A DNA stretch of 64,000 nucleotides, taken from Streptomyces typhae. Its GTDB lineage: Bacteria; Actinomycetota; Actinomycetes; Streptomycetales; Streptomycetaceae. The notes below the pieces were generated by a model that worked only from the letters and a program-made list of their open reading frames with translations, made no database searches and was not told the DNA's origin. Below are positions 47,426 through 56,150 of this stretch, one piece after another; positions within the stretch are counted from its first letter, which is position 1, and every line of letters begins with the position of its first letter. The stretch spans positions 358,184-422,183 of the forward strand of contig NZ_WPNZ01000002.1 in the NCBI RefSeq assembly GCF_009755605.1, given 5' to 3'. The position numbers and the translations under genes were made by a program.

Positions 47426-47450
47426 ACAGATAACAAAACTTGAAATCTGT
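47426..47450. promoter_or_regulatory. AT-rich inverted repeat before the aldo/keto reductase
   Basis: Perfect arms ACAGAT (47426-47431) and ATCTGT (47445-47450) flank 13 A/T-rich bases. It is the most A/T-rich short stretch nearby and lies 25 bases upstream of the aldo/keto reductase start. It probably is the operator of the TetR protein encoded just downstream, a common self-contained layout. Confidence 0.5.
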
Positions 47451-47475
47451 CAGCAGCGGGTGCATGGTGGTGGGC

Positions 47476-48492
47476 ATGCGCACTCTCACTCTCGGCACCA
47501 CAGGACCCACCACCTCCGCCCTCGGCCTCGGCTGCATGGGCATGTCCGCGCTGTACGGCGAGGCCGACCGCGCGGAGTCGGTCGCGACGATCCACGCGGC
47601 CCTCGAAGCGGGCGTCACCCTTCTGGACACCGGCGACTTCTACGCCATGGGCCACAACGAGCTGCTCATCGGCGAAGCCCTCCGCTCGGCGCCCGCTGCC
47701 CGTCGCGAACAGGCCCTGACCAGCGTGAAGTTCGGCGCCCTGCGCGACCCGGACGGCGGCTGGGCCGGCTACGACGGCCGCCCGGCCGCGGTGCGGAACT
47801 TCGCCGCGTACTCCCTGAAGCGCCTCGGCGTCGACCACATCGACGTCTACCGCATCGCCCGGCTCGACCCGGACGTCCCCGTGGAGGAGACCGTCGGCGC
47901 CATCGCCGAGCTGGTCGAGAAGGGGCACGTGCGCCACATCGGCCTCTCCGAGGTCGGCGCGGACACGCTGCGCCGCGCGGCGGCCGTCGCGCCCGTCTCC
48001 GATCTCCAGATCGAGTACTCGCTGGTCTCCCGGGGCATCGAGGACGAGATCCTGCCCACCGCCGCCGAACTCGGCATCGGCGTCACGGCGTACGGGGTCC
48101 TGTCCCGCGGCCTGATCTCCGGCCACTTCACACGGGACCGGCAGCTCGCCGCGGGCGACTTCCGCTCCATGAGCCCCCGCTTCCGGGGCGACAACCTCCA
48201 GCGCAACCTGGACCTCGTCGACGCCCTGCGCAAGATCGCCGACGACAAGGGCGTGAGCGTCGCGCAGACCGCGATCGCCTGGGTGCTCGCGCAGGGCCCG
48301 AAGTCCGGCGCCGCGATCGTGCCGCTGGTCGGCGCCCGCCGCCGCGACCGCCTCAGCGAGGCCCTCGGCGCCCTCGACGTCACGCTCGACGGTGCCGACC
48401 TCGCCGCGATCGAGCGGGCCGTCCCCGCCGACGCCGTCGCGGGCGCCCGCTACCCCGAGGCGCAGATGGCGCACCTCGACAGCGAGCACTGA
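47476..48492 (+). CDS. Aldo/keto reductase
   Basis: A 338-residue (alpha/beta)8 NADPH oxidoreductase. The active-site Asp and Tyr are in LLDTGDFYAMGHNE near residue 52-57 and the Lys in TSVKFG near 83. The usual catalytic His in the HRxD motif is replaced: the sequence reads VYRIARLDPDVP. I recall related subfamilies that read YRPARLDP, so this is probably a subfamily trait and not damage. Cofactor contacts AYGVLSRGLISG and VPLVGARRRDRL are present. The ATG at 47476 has GGTGG upstream; an ATG twelve bases earlier is also possible. It is followed 69 bases later by a TetR gene. Confidence 0.88.
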   Translation: MRTLTLGTTGPTTSALGLGCMGMSALYGEADRAESVATIHAALEAGVTLLDTGDFYAMGHNELLIGEALRSAPAARREQALTSVKFGALRDPDGGWAGYDGRPAAVRNFAAYSLKRLGVDHIDVYRIARLDPDVPVEETVGAIAELVEKGHVRHIGLSEVGADTLRRAAAVAPVSDLQIEYSLVSRGIEDEILPTAAELGIGVTAYGVLSRGLISGHFTRDRQLAAGDFRSMSPRFRGDNLQRNLDLVDALRKIADDKGVSVAQTAIAWVLAQGPKSGAAIVPLVGARRRDRLSEALGALDVTLDGADLAAIERAVPADAVAGARYPEAQMAHLDSEH

Positions 48493-48561
48493 CATGGCCG
48501 GGGCGTGCACGGCCACGACCGGACGGCGGGCCGGCGACCGCCTGCGGGTACCTTCTTGAGC

Positions 48562-49146
48562 ATGGCCACTACCGGGACCCTGACCGCCGAGCGCATCCTC
48601 GCCGCGACCGAGGAGGTGCTGCGCCGCCACGGCGCCGCCAAGGCGACCGTGGTGGACGTGGCCCGTGCGCTCGGCGTCAGCCACGCCAGCGTGTACCGCC
48701 ACTTCCGCACCAAGGCGGCGCTGCGCGAGGCGGTCACCAAGCGGTGGCTGGACCGGACGTCGGACGCCCTGTCCGGCATCGTCGGCGCGCGGGGCCCCGC
48801 CGAGGACCGGCTGCGGCGCTGGCTGGCGGGCCTGTTCGAGGCCAAGCAGCACAAGGCGGGCGACGACCCCGAGCTGTTCGCCACGTACACGGTCCTGGTC
48901 GGCGAGGCCAGCGAGGTCGTCGACGAGCACATCGCGGACCTCACCGGGCAGCTCGCCGCGATCGTCCGGCAGGGCGTCGAGGGCGGCGAGTTCGCGGCGC
49001 CCGACCCCATCGTCACCGCCCGCGCCCTGTTCGAGGCCACGGCCCACTACCACGACCCGGCCTACGCCCCCGACTGGTCCCGCGCGGGCGCCGAGGAGGC
49101 CTTCGAGGCACTCCTTGACCTGCTCGTCCGCGGTCTGCGGCCCTAG
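48562..49146 (+). CDS. TetR-family repressor
   Basis: A 194-residue regulator. The N-terminal helix-turn-helix is TAERILAATEEVLRRHGAAK followed by VARALGVSHASVYRHFRTKA. The C-terminal all-helical domain is of a TetR_C type. It probably represses the preceding aldo/keto reductase through the inverted repeat at 47426-47450 and is released by a small molecule, perhaps that enzyme's substrate. Confidence 0.92.
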   Translation: MATTGTLTAERILAATEEVLRRHGAAKATVVDVARALGVSHASVYRHFRTKAALREAVTKRWLDRTSDALSGIVGARGPAEDRLRRWLAGLFEAKQHKAGDDPELFATYTVLVGEASEVVDEHIADLTGQLAAIVRQGVEGGEFAAPDPIVTARALFEATAHYHDPAYAPDWSRAGAEEAFEALLDLLVRGLRP

Positions 49147-49241
49147 GGGGCGGCTGATTCTTTCGTCGTTCCGCTGACTCCCGCCCGTCCCGCCTGATTC
49201 CCTGAACCCCGAAGGACCCACGGGACATCAGGAGGGGCCAA

Positions 49242-50813
49242 GTGGCTTCAGCGGTGCAGGAGTTGGCGGAGTTCGACTACGTCGTCGTCGGCGCCGGGTC
49301 GGCCGGGTGCGTGCTCGCCGCGCGGCTCAGCGAGGACCCGGACACCAGTGTGCTGCTCCTGGAGGCGGGCCCCCGCGAGACGAAGGCGGACCTGGCGTCG
49401 CCGTTCGCGTGGCCGTCGCTGTGGGGCACCGACGTGGACCACGGCTATACGACGGTGCCGCAGCCGGGCCTCGACGGGCTCACGCCGCCGTGCCCCCGGG
49501 GCCGTACCCTCGGCGGTTCCAGCGCGATCAACGCCATGGTGTTCCTGCGCGGCCACCGCGCGGACTACGACGCGTGGGCGGCGGCGGGCTGCGACGGCTG
49601 GGGCTTCGACGACCTGCTGCCGTACTTCATGCGGATGGAGTCGGTGCCCTCCGGCAGGAACGGCGGCCTGCGCGGCGACAGCGGCCCGCTGCGCCCCTCC
49701 CCCGCCGCCGCGGCCGACGTCAACCCGCTCTCCCTGGCCTTCGTCGCCGCGGCGGCCGCCGCCGGGCATCCGCTCACCGACGACTTCAACGGCCACCGCC
49801 AGGAGGGCGCGGGCCTGCACGACGTGACGGTGGCCGACGGTGTCCGGCAGAGCGCCGCCGACGCCTATCTGCACCCGGTCGCCGGTCGCCGCCCCCGGCT
49901 GACCGTCTCCACGGACTCCCGCGCACACCGGCTCCTCTTCGACGGGTCCGACGGGTCCGCCGCGGGCGGCGAGGACCGGTGCACGGGCGTGGAGTACGTA
50001 CGCCACGGCGTGCGGCGGACGGTGCGGGCCCGAGCCGAGGTGATCGTCAGCGCGGGCGCGGTCGACTCGCCCCGGCTCCTGATGCTGTCCGGCATCGGCC
50101 CCGCCGACGAGCTGCGCCGGATCGGGATCGAGGTGCGCCACGACCTGCCGGGCGTGGGCCGGGGCCTTCAGGACCATCCGCTGTGCGGCCTGGTGTACGC
50201 GGCGGAGCGGCCCGTTCCGGCGGGCCGCGTCAACCTCTCCGAGGCGTCCCTCGCCTGGCGCAGCGACCCGTCGCTGCCCGGTCCTGACATGCAGCTGATG
50301 TTCATCCACGTGCCGTACCACCCGCCGACGATGGCGGGCCCGGAGAACGGCTTCACGCTGGGCGTCACCACGGTGCCCCGGGCCCGCGGCTCGGTACGCC
50401 TGGCGGACGCGGACCCGGACACCCCGCCGCTGATCGACCCCGGGTACCTCGGGGACGCCTCCGACGTGCGGCGCCTGCTGCACGGCATCGAGGTGGCCCG
50501 GGAGGTGGCGGCCACCGGCCCCCTCACGGAGTGGGGCGCCCGGGAGGTTCTCCCCGGTCCCGGGGTGACGGACGCGGCGGGCCTGCGCGCGTTCCTGGCG
50601 GCGGCCACGGGACCGTACTTCCATCTGACGGGAAGCTGCTCCATGGGGACAGGCGCCACGGCGGTGGTGGGTCCGGACCTCCGCGTCCGGGGGGTACGGG
50701 GGCTGCGCGTCGCGGACGCGTCGGTGATGCCGCGCATCGTCTCGGTGAACACGAACGCGGCGGCGCTGGCCATCGGCGAGAAGGCGGCGGACCTGGTCCG
50801 CACCGCCGACTAG
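49242..50813 (+). CDS. GMC-family FAD oxidoreductase
   Basis: A 523-residue glucose-methanol-choline oxidoreductase. It opens with the FAD motif YVVVGAGSAGCVLAARLSED, then GRTLGGSSAINAMVFLRGH (GMC signature 1) and SAGAVDSPRLLMLSGIGP (signature 2). The C-terminal HLTGSCSMGTGATAVV and MPRIVSVNTNAAALAIGEKA complete the fold. It oxidises an alcohol to an aldehyde; the substrate is unknown. The GTG start has AGGAGGGG five bases upstream. It is a single-gene unit ending beside the 39-base repeat copy 2. Confidence 0.93.
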   Translation: MASAVQELAEFDYVVVGAGSAGCVLAARLSEDPDTSVLLLEAGPRETKADLASPFAWPSLWGTDVDHGYTTVPQPGLDGLTPPCPRGRTLGGSSAINAMVFLRGHRADYDAWAAAGCDGWGFDDLLPYFMRMESVPSGRNGGLRGDSGPLRPSPAAAADVNPLSLAFVAAAAAAGHPLTDDFNGHRQEGAGLHDVTVADGVRQSAADAYLHPVAGRRPRLTVSTDSRAHRLLFDGSDGSAAGGEDRCTGVEYVRHGVRRTVRARAEVIVSAGAVDSPRLLMLSGIGPADELRRIGIEVRHDLPGVGRGLQDHPLCGLVYAAERPVPAGRVNLSEASLAWRSDPSLPGPDMQLMFIHVPYHPPTMAGPENGFTLGVTTVPRARGSVRLADADPDTPPLIDPGYLGDASDVRRLLHGIEVAREVAATGPLTEWGAREVLPGPGVTDAAGLRAFLAAATGPYFHLTGSCSMGTGATAVVGPDLRVRGVRGLRVADASVMPRIVSVNTNAAALAIGEKAADLVRTAD

Positions 50814-50821
50814 GGCTCGGG

Positions 50822-50860
50822 GGCGCCCCGCAAGGGGCGCGGGGAACTGCGCGACCAGCC
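50822..50860. repeat. 39-base dispersed repeat, copy 2
   Basis: Identical over 39 bases, in inverted orientation, to 23546-23584. It lies directly downstream of the GMC oxidoreductase stop. In both places the repeat has the same orientation relative to the gene it follows only after inversion, which fits a mobile or recombining REP-like element. The remaining 50861-51003 gap shows no gene. Confidence 0.85.
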
Positions 50861-51003
50861 ACGAAGCACTCGCACCGGAGAACACACCGCTACACGGTCC
50901 CCGACGGCTGCGGGTGCGCTCCCCGAAGCACCCCGGCGGCCGGTAAGCACCCCGCACCGGAACCCGTGGCCGGCGGCCCGGCACCGTACGGGACAATGGC
51001 CCC

Positions 51004-51753
51004 ATGAGCCTGTTCCGTGACGACGGTGTCGTGCTGCGCACCCAGAAGCTGGGTGAGGCGGACCGCATCATCACGCTGCTCACGCGCGGGCACGGGCGCG
51101 TGCGGGCCGTCGCGCGCGGAGTGCGGCGGACCAAGTCCAAGTTCGGGGCGCGGCTCGAACCGTTCTCGCACGTCGACGTGCAGTTCTTCGCGCGGGGCAG
51201 CGAACTGGTCGGGCGCGGGCTGCCGCTGTGCACGCAGAGCGAGACGATCGCTCCGTACGGTGGCGGTATCGTCACGGACTACGCCCGCTACACCGCGGGA
51301 ACGGCCATGCTGGAGACGGCGGAGCGGTTCACCGACCACGAGGGGGAGCCCGCCGTGCAGCAGTACCTGCTGCTCGTGGGCGGCCTGCGCACCCTCGCCA
51401 GGGGTGAGCACGCGCCGCATCTGGTGCTCGACGCCTTCCTGCTGCGCTCCCTCGCCGTGAACGGCTACGCGCCGAGCTTCGACGCCTGCGCGAAGTGCGG
51501 CATGCCGGGCCCCAACCGCTTCTTCTCGGTCGCCGCGGGCGGCTCGATTTGCGTCGACTGCCGCGTTCCGGGCAGCGTCGTGCCGTCGGCGGAGACACTG
51601 GCGCACCTCGGCGCGCTGCTCACCGGTGACTGGCAGACCGCCGACGCGTGCGAGGCGCGCCACGCCCGCGAGGGCAGCGGGCTCGTATCGGCCTATCTGC
51701 ACTGGCACTTGGAGCGCGGCCTGCGCTCACTTCGGTACGTAGAGAAGACGTAG
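51004..51753 (+). CDS. recO: DNA repair protein RecO
   Basis: A 249-residue protein that loads RecA on single-stranded DNA coated with SSB during gap repair. The N-terminal OB fold reads LFRDDGVVLRTQKLGEADRI, VARGVRRTKSKFGARLEPFS. The C-terminal helical part has a four-cysteine zinc site in CAKCGMPG and CVDCRVPG near residues 160-182. It lies 33 bases upstream of uppS, the conserved actinobacterial pair. Confidence 0.96.
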   Translation: MSLFRDDGVVLRTQKLGEADRIITLLTRGHGRVRAVARGVRRTKSKFGARLEPFSHVDVQFFARGSELVGRGLPLCTQSETIAPYGGGIVTDYARYTAGTAMLETAERFTDHEGEPAVQQYLLLVGGLRTLARGEHAPHLVLDAFLLRSLAVNGYAPSFDACAKCGMPGPNRFFSVAAGGSICVDCRVPGSVVPSAETLAHLGALLTGDWQTADACEARHAREGSGLVSAYLHWHLERGLRSLRYVEKT

Positions 51754-51786
51754 AGAACCACATAAAGAAAACGGAGTAGGCATCTC

Positions 51787-52608
51787 ATGGCACGACGCGG
51801 AATCCTCGGACGGTCCCGCCGCGAGTACAAGCTGCCCGAGCCCCACCCCTCGGGAGCGCGACCGCCGAAGATCCCCGGCGAGCTGGTCCCCAAGCACGTC
51901 GCCGTCGTCATGGACGGCAACGGCCGCTGGGCGAAGGAGCGCAACCTGCCGCGGACCGAGGGGCACAAGGTCGGTGAGGGGGTCGTGCTCGACGTCCTCA
52001 AGGGGTGTCTGGAGATGGGCGTCAAGAACCTCTCCCTGTACGCCTTCTCCACCGAGAACTGGAAGCGGTCCCCCGAAGAGGTCCGCTTCCTGATGAACTT
52101 CAACCGCGACGTCATCCGACGGCGCCGCGACGAGATGGACGAGCTGGGCATCCGCATCCGCTGGGTGGGCCGTATGCCCAAGATGTGGAAGTCCGTCGTC
52201 CAGGAGCTCCAGGTCGCCCAGGAGCAGACCGTCAAGAACGACGCGATGACCCTGTACTTCTGCGTCAACTACGGCGGGCGCGCCGAGATCGCCGATGCCG
52301 CGCAGGCCATCGCCCGCGATGTCGCCGCGGGCAAGCTGGACCCTTCGAAGGTCAACGAGAAGACCTTCGCCAAGTACATGTACTACCCGGACATGCCGGA
52401 CGTCGACCTGTTCCTGCGCCCCAGCGGTGAACAGCGCACCTCCAACTACCTGATCTGGCAGTCCAGCTACGCCGAAATGATCTTCCAGGACGTCCTGTGG
52501 CCGGACTTCGACCGCCGCGACCTGTGGCGCGCCTGCCTGGAGTACGCCTCCCGGGACCGCCGCTTCGGCGGGGCCGTCCCCAACGAGGAGCAGATCGCCA
52601 ACAGCTGA
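51787..52608 (+). CDS. uppS: Isoprenyl (undecaprenyl) diphosphate synthase, cis type
   Basis: A 273-residue enzyme that builds long-chain polyprenyl diphosphate for peptidoglycan carrier lipid from farnesyl diphosphate and IPP. The catalytic Asp43 is in [13 protein letters not shown], and TEGHKVG and [15 protein letters not shown] follow. The C-terminal [20 protein letters not shown] and DVLWPDF complete the fold. It is probably cotranscribed with recO. It is convergent with zur, with only 25 bases between. Confidence 0.96.
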   Translation: MARRGILGRSRREYKLPEPHPSGARPPKIPGELVPKHVAVVMDGNGRWAKERNLPRTEGHKVGEGVVLDVLKGCLEMGVKNLSLYAFSTENWKRSPEEVRFLMNFNRDVIRRRRDEMDELGIRIRWVGRMPKMWKSVVQELQVAQEQTVKNDAMTLYFCVNYGGRAEIADAAQAIARDVAAGKLDPSKVNEKTFAKYMYYPDMPDVDLFLRPSGEQRTSNYLIWQSSYAEMIFQDVLWPDFDRRDLWRACLEYASRDRRFGGAVPNEEQIANS

Positions 52609-52633
52609 CCGGCGAAGAGCGGGTGCGGGCTGC

Positions 52634-53053
52634 TCAGGCCTTGGCGGAGGAGCAGTCCACGCACGTACCGAAGATCTCCACCGTGTGCGCCACGTTCACA
52701 TAGCCGTGCTCCGCGGCGATCGCCTCCGCCCACTTCTCCACCGCGGGCCCCTCCACCTCCACGGCCTTGCCGCACACGCGGCAGACCAGGTGGTGGTGGT
52801 GCTCGCCGGTCGAGCAGCGGCGGTAGACGGACTCGCCCTCGTTGGTGCGCAGGACGTCGACCTCGCCCGCGTCGGCCAGGGACTGGAGGGTGCGGTAGAC
52901 CGTGGTGAGGCCCACGGAGTCACCGCGGTGCTTGAGCATGTCGTGGAGCTCCTGCGCACTGCGGAACTCGTCCACCTCGTCGAGCGCGGCCGCCACAGCG
53001 GCGCGCTGCCGGGTGGACCGGCCTCGTACGGGGGGTCCCGCGGCGGTCGTCAC
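52634..53053 (-). CDS. zur: Zinc uptake regulator Zur (Fur family)
   Basis: A 139-residue Fur-family repressor. The winged helix (TRQRAAVAAALDEVDEFRSA ... GLTTVYRTLQSLADAG) binds DNA. Metal sites are in GEHHHHLVCRVCGKAVEV and the C-terminal CVDCSS pair of structural-zinc cysteines. Zinc-loaded Zur should repress the znuABC genes just upstream, whose promoter has two good Zur boxes. The GTG start has a perfect AGGAGG site. Confidence 0.95.
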   Translation of the reverse strand: MTTAAGPPVRGRSTRQRAAVAAALDEVDEFRSAQELHDMLKHRGDSVGLTTVYRTLQSLADAGEVDVLRTNEGESVYRRCSTGEHHHHLVCRVCGKAVEVEGPAVEKWAEAIAAEHGYVNVAHTVEIFGTCVDCSSAKA

Positions 53054-53155
53054 AGGTGCCTCCTAGCACTCGTCAGCACTCGTCCGCACTTTCGTGGTGC
53101 GTCGTCTCGCCCGGCCATTGTGCCAGGTCGCTGCCGGACGGTGACCAGAGTGATC

Positions 53156-54049
53156 TCAGACAGTGACCTCGTCCGACGGGGTGCGCGTGCCCGGAACACC
53201 GGCGGTGCATGCCATGTCGCGGGCCGCGGAGATCCGTGCCCTGCGGCGCGCCAGAGGCGTCGCGAGCAGCGTGAGCACGATGAACACACCGATCGTGAGC
53301 AGCACGATCGTGGCTCCGGGCGGCACGTCCTGGTAGTACGAGGTGACCGTGCCGCCGAGTGTCACACAGACCCCGATGGCCACCGCGATCGCGAACGTCG
53401 CCGCGAAGCTCCGGGTGAGCTGCTGTGCCGCGGCCACCGGCACCACCATGAGCGCCGACACGAGCAGCAGGCCCACGACCCGCATGGCGACGGTGACCGT
53501 CACCGCCGCGGTGACCGCCGTGAGGAGGTTCAGGGCCCGCACCGGCAGACCCGTCACACGAGCGAACTCCTCGTCCTGGCTCACCGCGAACAACTGGCGT
53601 CGCAGGCCGACCGTGACGAGGACCACGAACGCCGCGAGCAGACAGATCGCCGTCACGTCGTCGTCCGAGACCGTGGACAGGGAGCCGAAGAGGTAGGAGC
53701 TCAGGTTGGCGTTGGAGCCGCCCGGCGCGAGGTTGATCAGCATGACGCCGCCCGCCATACCGCCGTAGAACAGCATCGCGAGCGCGATGTCGCCCCGCGT
53801 CTTGCCGTACCAGCGGATCAGCTCCATGGCCACCGCTCCGACCACTGCCACCGCCGTCGCCATCCACACGGGCGAGGTGGAGAGGAGGAAGCCCAGGCCC
53901 ACACCGGTCATTGCAACGTGGCCGATTCCGTCGCCCATGAGGGCCTGGCGGCGCTGCACGAGGTAGATCCCGACCGCGGGGGCGGTGATCCCGACGAGGG
54001 CGGCGGCGAGCAGGGCCCGCTGCATGAACGCGTAGTTCAGGAATTCCAT
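53156..54049 (-). CDS. znuB: Zinc ABC transporter permease
   Basis: A 297-residue ABC-3 type membrane protein with eight to nine helices. Family motifs are LVQRRQALMGDGIGHVAMTG near residue 30 and LLLVSALMVVPVAAAQQLTR near 190. The C-terminal ~35 residues are polar. It forms the channel of the zinc importer. Its start is ten bases after the ATPase stop, and it is the last gene of the operon; zur follows 100 bases on. Confidence 0.93.
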   Translation of the reverse strand: MEFLNYAFMQRALLAAALVGITAPAVGIYLVQRRQALMGDGIGHVAMTGVGLGFLLSTSPVWMATAVAVVGAVAMELIRWYGKTRGDIALAMLFYGGMAGGVMLINLAPGGSNANLSSYLFGSLSTVSDDDVTAICLLAAFVVLVTVGLRRQLFAVSQDEEFARVTGLPVRALNLLTAVTAAVTVTVAMRVVGLLLVSALMVVPVAAAQQLTRSFAATFAIAVAIGVCVTLGGTVTSYYQDVPPGATIVLLTIGVFIVLTLLATPLARRRARISAARDMACTAGVPGTRTPSDEVTV

Positions 54050-54059
54050 CGCCGGGTCC

Positions 54060-54854
54060 TCAGGTGAGCAGGCCGGTGCGGACCGGGGCCGCGTCGGCGT
54101 CGTGGGGGTGGACGTGGTCGTGGCCGGGCAGCGCGTGCTGGCCGACGGCCTCGGGCGGTGGGCCGTCGTGCAGCACGCAGCCGTCGCGCAGCACCACCGC
54201 GCGGTCGATGAGGGGCTCCAGGGGGCCCAGTTCGTGCAGGACGAGCAGGACGGACGCGCCCTGCTCGACCTGCCGGCGCAGGGTGGCCGCGAGGACCTCC
54301 TGGCTCGCCAGGTCGACGCCCGCCATCGGCTCGTCCATGATCAGCAGTTCCGGGTCGGAGACCAGGGCGCGGGCGATCAGGACCCGCTGGTGCTGGCCGC
54401 CGGACAGGGCGCTCACGGAGTCCTTGGCGCGGTCCGCCATGCCGACCTGCTCCAGGGCGTGCGTGACGGCCTCGCGGTCGGCCTTGCGCAGCATCCCGAA
54501 GCGGGCGCGCGCGAGCCGGCCCGACGTGACGACCTCGGCGACGGTGGCCGGTACCCCGCCCGCGGCCGTGGTGCGCTGCGGGACGTACCCCACCCGCGCC
54601 CAGTCGCGGAAGCGCCGGCGCGGCGTGCCGAAGATCTCGACGGTACCGCCGGTCACCGGCACCTGGCCGATCACCGTGCGCACCGCCGTGGACTTGCCGG
54701 AGCCGTTCGCGCCGAGCAGCGCGACGACCTCGCCGCGCCCGACGGCGACGTCGATGCCGCGAAGCACCGGGCGGCCGCCCAGCTCCGCCGTCACCTGGCG
54801 CAGGGCTATGACGGGCTCACCCTTGGATCCTTTGGATCCCTCGGCTTCGGCCAT
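54060..54854 (-). CDS. znuC: Zinc ABC transporter ATP-binding protein
   Basis: A 264-residue ATPase. Walker A is LLGANGSGKSTAVRTVIG, the signature is VSALSGGQHQRVLIARAL, and Walker B is LLIMDEPMAGVDL. The C-terminal tail is His-rich (GQHALPGHDHVHPHDADA), a common feature of zinc systems. The ATG at 54854 has a strong GGAAGGTG site. An alternative GTG at 54917 overlaps the znuA stop (GTGA) and would add 21 residues; coupling to znuA is likely either way. Confidence 0.93.
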   Translation of the reverse strand: MAEAEGSKGSKGEPVIALRQVTAELGGRPVLRGIDVAVGRGEVVALLGANGSGKSTAVRTVIGQVPVTGGTVEIFGTPRRRFRDWARVGYVPQRTTAAGGVPATVAEVVTSGRLARARFGMLRKADREAVTHALEQVGMADRAKDSVSALSGGQHQRVLIARALVSDPELLIMDEPMAGVDLASQEVLAATLRRQVEQGASVLLVLHELGPLEPLIDRAVVLRDGCVLHDGPPPEAVGQHALPGHDHVHPHDADAAPVRTGLLT

Positions 54855-54913
54855 GGCGGTCACCTTCCGTGACGGGGCGGGAGCGTGGGCTGGGAGGTCG
54901 GCCTGTGGTGGGG

Positions 54914-55936
54914 TCACTTGGCGCCGAGCGCCTTCTGGAGGGCGGTGAGGTTGGACCGCATCACCTGGATGTAGTCGTCACCCTTCGACTTCTTGGTGAT
55001 GCCCTCGATCGGGTCGAGCACATCCGTCTTCAGGCCCGCGTCGTCCGCGAGGGTCCTCGCCGTCTTGTCGCTGACGAGCGTTTCGTAGAAGACCGTGGTC
55101 ACGCCGTCGGCCTTCGCCATCCTCTGGAGGTCCCTGACGCGGTTCGCGCTGGGCTCGCCCTCCGGGTCGAGGCCGGTGATGGCCTCCTCGGTCAGGCCGT
55201 AGCGCTCGGCGAGGTAGCCGAAGGCGGCGTGCGTGGTGATGAAGACCTTGTCGGCGGACTCCGTGTCCTTCAGGCCGTTCCTGAAGTCGGTGTCCAGGCC
55301 CTTCAGCTTCTTCACCAGGGCCGCGGTGTTCTTCTCGTACGTGCCCTTGTGCTCCGGGTCGGCCTTCGCGAAGGCCTTGCCGACACCCTCGGCGACCTCG
55401 GCGTACTTCACCGGGTCCAGCCAGATGTGCGGGTCCTTGCCGCCGTGGTCGTGATCGTGACCGTGGCCTTCGTGGCCCTCTTCCTCGGCGTGGCCCTCTT
55501 CCTTGCCGTGCTCGTCCCCGTGCTCGTCGTGCTCCTCGGCGTGCCCGCCGACCTCGTTGCCGTGCTTCTCCATGCTCGTCAGGGAGGCGGCGTCGATCTT
55601 GGTCTTGATGCCGGACTGGCCGATGGCCTCGTCGACGGAGGGTTGCAGACCCTTCAGGTAGAGCGCGGCGTCCGCGTTCTCCAGCTGCGCCGTCTGCTTG
55701 GCGCTGATCTCCAGGTCGTGCGGCTCCTGGCCGGGCTCGGTGAGGCCGGTGACCTCGACGTCGTCGCCGCCGATCTCCTTGGCCAGGTACTCCATGGGGT
55801 AGAACGACGCCACGACGTCCAGCTTGTCCTCGTTGTTCTTGTCCGCCGCGTCGGAGGAGCAGGCGGTGAGGGCGGTCAGGCCCAGCACCGTGGCGGTGGC
55901 GAGGGCTGCGCTGGATATGAGGCGTCGTACGTTCAT
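54914..55936 (-). CDS. znuA: Zinc-binding lipoprotein of the ABC importer
   Basis: A 340-residue cluster A-I solute-binding protein. The lipobox ends at Cys26 (LTALTAC). It binds zinc in the cell envelope: PHDLEISA and DPHIWLDP carry family ligands, THAAFGYLAERYG a third, and the acidic-His loop near residues 125-165 is rich in His, Glu and Asp. It heads the znuACB operon behind two Zur boxes. The ATG at 55936 is preferred over a start six codons earlier, which would fall inside the nearer Zur box. Confidence 0.95.
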   Translation of the reverse strand: MNVRRLISSAALATATVLGLTALTACSSDAADKNNEDKLDVVASFYPMEYLAKEIGGDDVEVTGLTEPGQEPHDLEISAKQTAQLENADAALYLKGLQPSVDEAIGQSGIKTKIDAASLTSMEKHGNEVGGHAEEHDEHGDEHGKEEGHAEEEGHEGHGHDHDHGGKDPHIWLDPVKYAEVAEGVGKAFAKADPEHKGTYEKNTAALVKKLKGLDTDFRNGLKDTESADKVFITTHAAFGYLAERYGLTEEAITGLDPEGEPSANRVRDLQRMAKADGVTTVFYETLVSDKTARTLADDAGLKTDVLDPIEGITKKSKGDDYIQVMRSNLTALQKALGAK

Positions 55937-55950
55937 GACAGTCATTTTCA
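55936..55950. promoter_or_regulatory. Zur box 1 (overlapping the znuA start)
   Basis: On the znuA strand it reads TGAAAATGACTGTCA, a 7-1-7 dyad close to the streptomycete Zur consensus TGRNAAYNRTTNYCA, with one mismatch. It touches the first base of the znuA ATG. Confidence 0.65.
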
Positions 55951-55957
55951 ACAAACT

Positions 55958-55972
55958 TGGAAACGGTTGTCA
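55958..55972. promoter_or_regulatory. Zur box 2 (upstream of znuA)
   Basis: On the znuA strand it reads TGACAACCGTTTCCA and fits TGRNAAYNRTTNYCA at every position. Its centre is 22 bases from that of box 1, two helical turns, so two Zur dimers could bind the same face. Confidence 0.75.
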
Positions 55973-56042
55973 ACAAAGTGCCGATCTGTGTACGTCTGCC
56001 GACGCTCGGCAACCGCCGGAACCGACCCGTACCGGAACCGAT

Positions 56043-56073
56043 TTGATCCGAGGGGTACGCCCGCCGGTAATCT
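56043..56073 (+). promoter_or_regulatory. Candidate glyS promoter
   Basis: TTGATC (56043-56048), a 19-base spacer and TAATCT (56068-56073) lie 78 bases before the glyS GTG. The leader holds a small hairpin CGAAGC/GCTTCG (56111-56125). No T-box features were seen. Confidence 0.4.
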
Positions 56074-56150
56074 GAAGCATTCGCTCCTGAGGCATGCGCT
56101 TCGTCAGCCCCGAAGCGTGGCTTCGCCGTCGTCGTAATGAAGAGAGCACC

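Noticed and set aside
44313..47630. A 1105-codon minus-strand frame across dusB and the MFS gene
   Set aside because: It spans several sense genes with intact domains on the plus strand and translates to Arg/His/Gly-rich sequence.
47416..49221. Long minus-strand frame opposite the aldo/keto reductase and TetR genes
   Set aside because: Both sense genes have strong domain matches; the antisense product has none.
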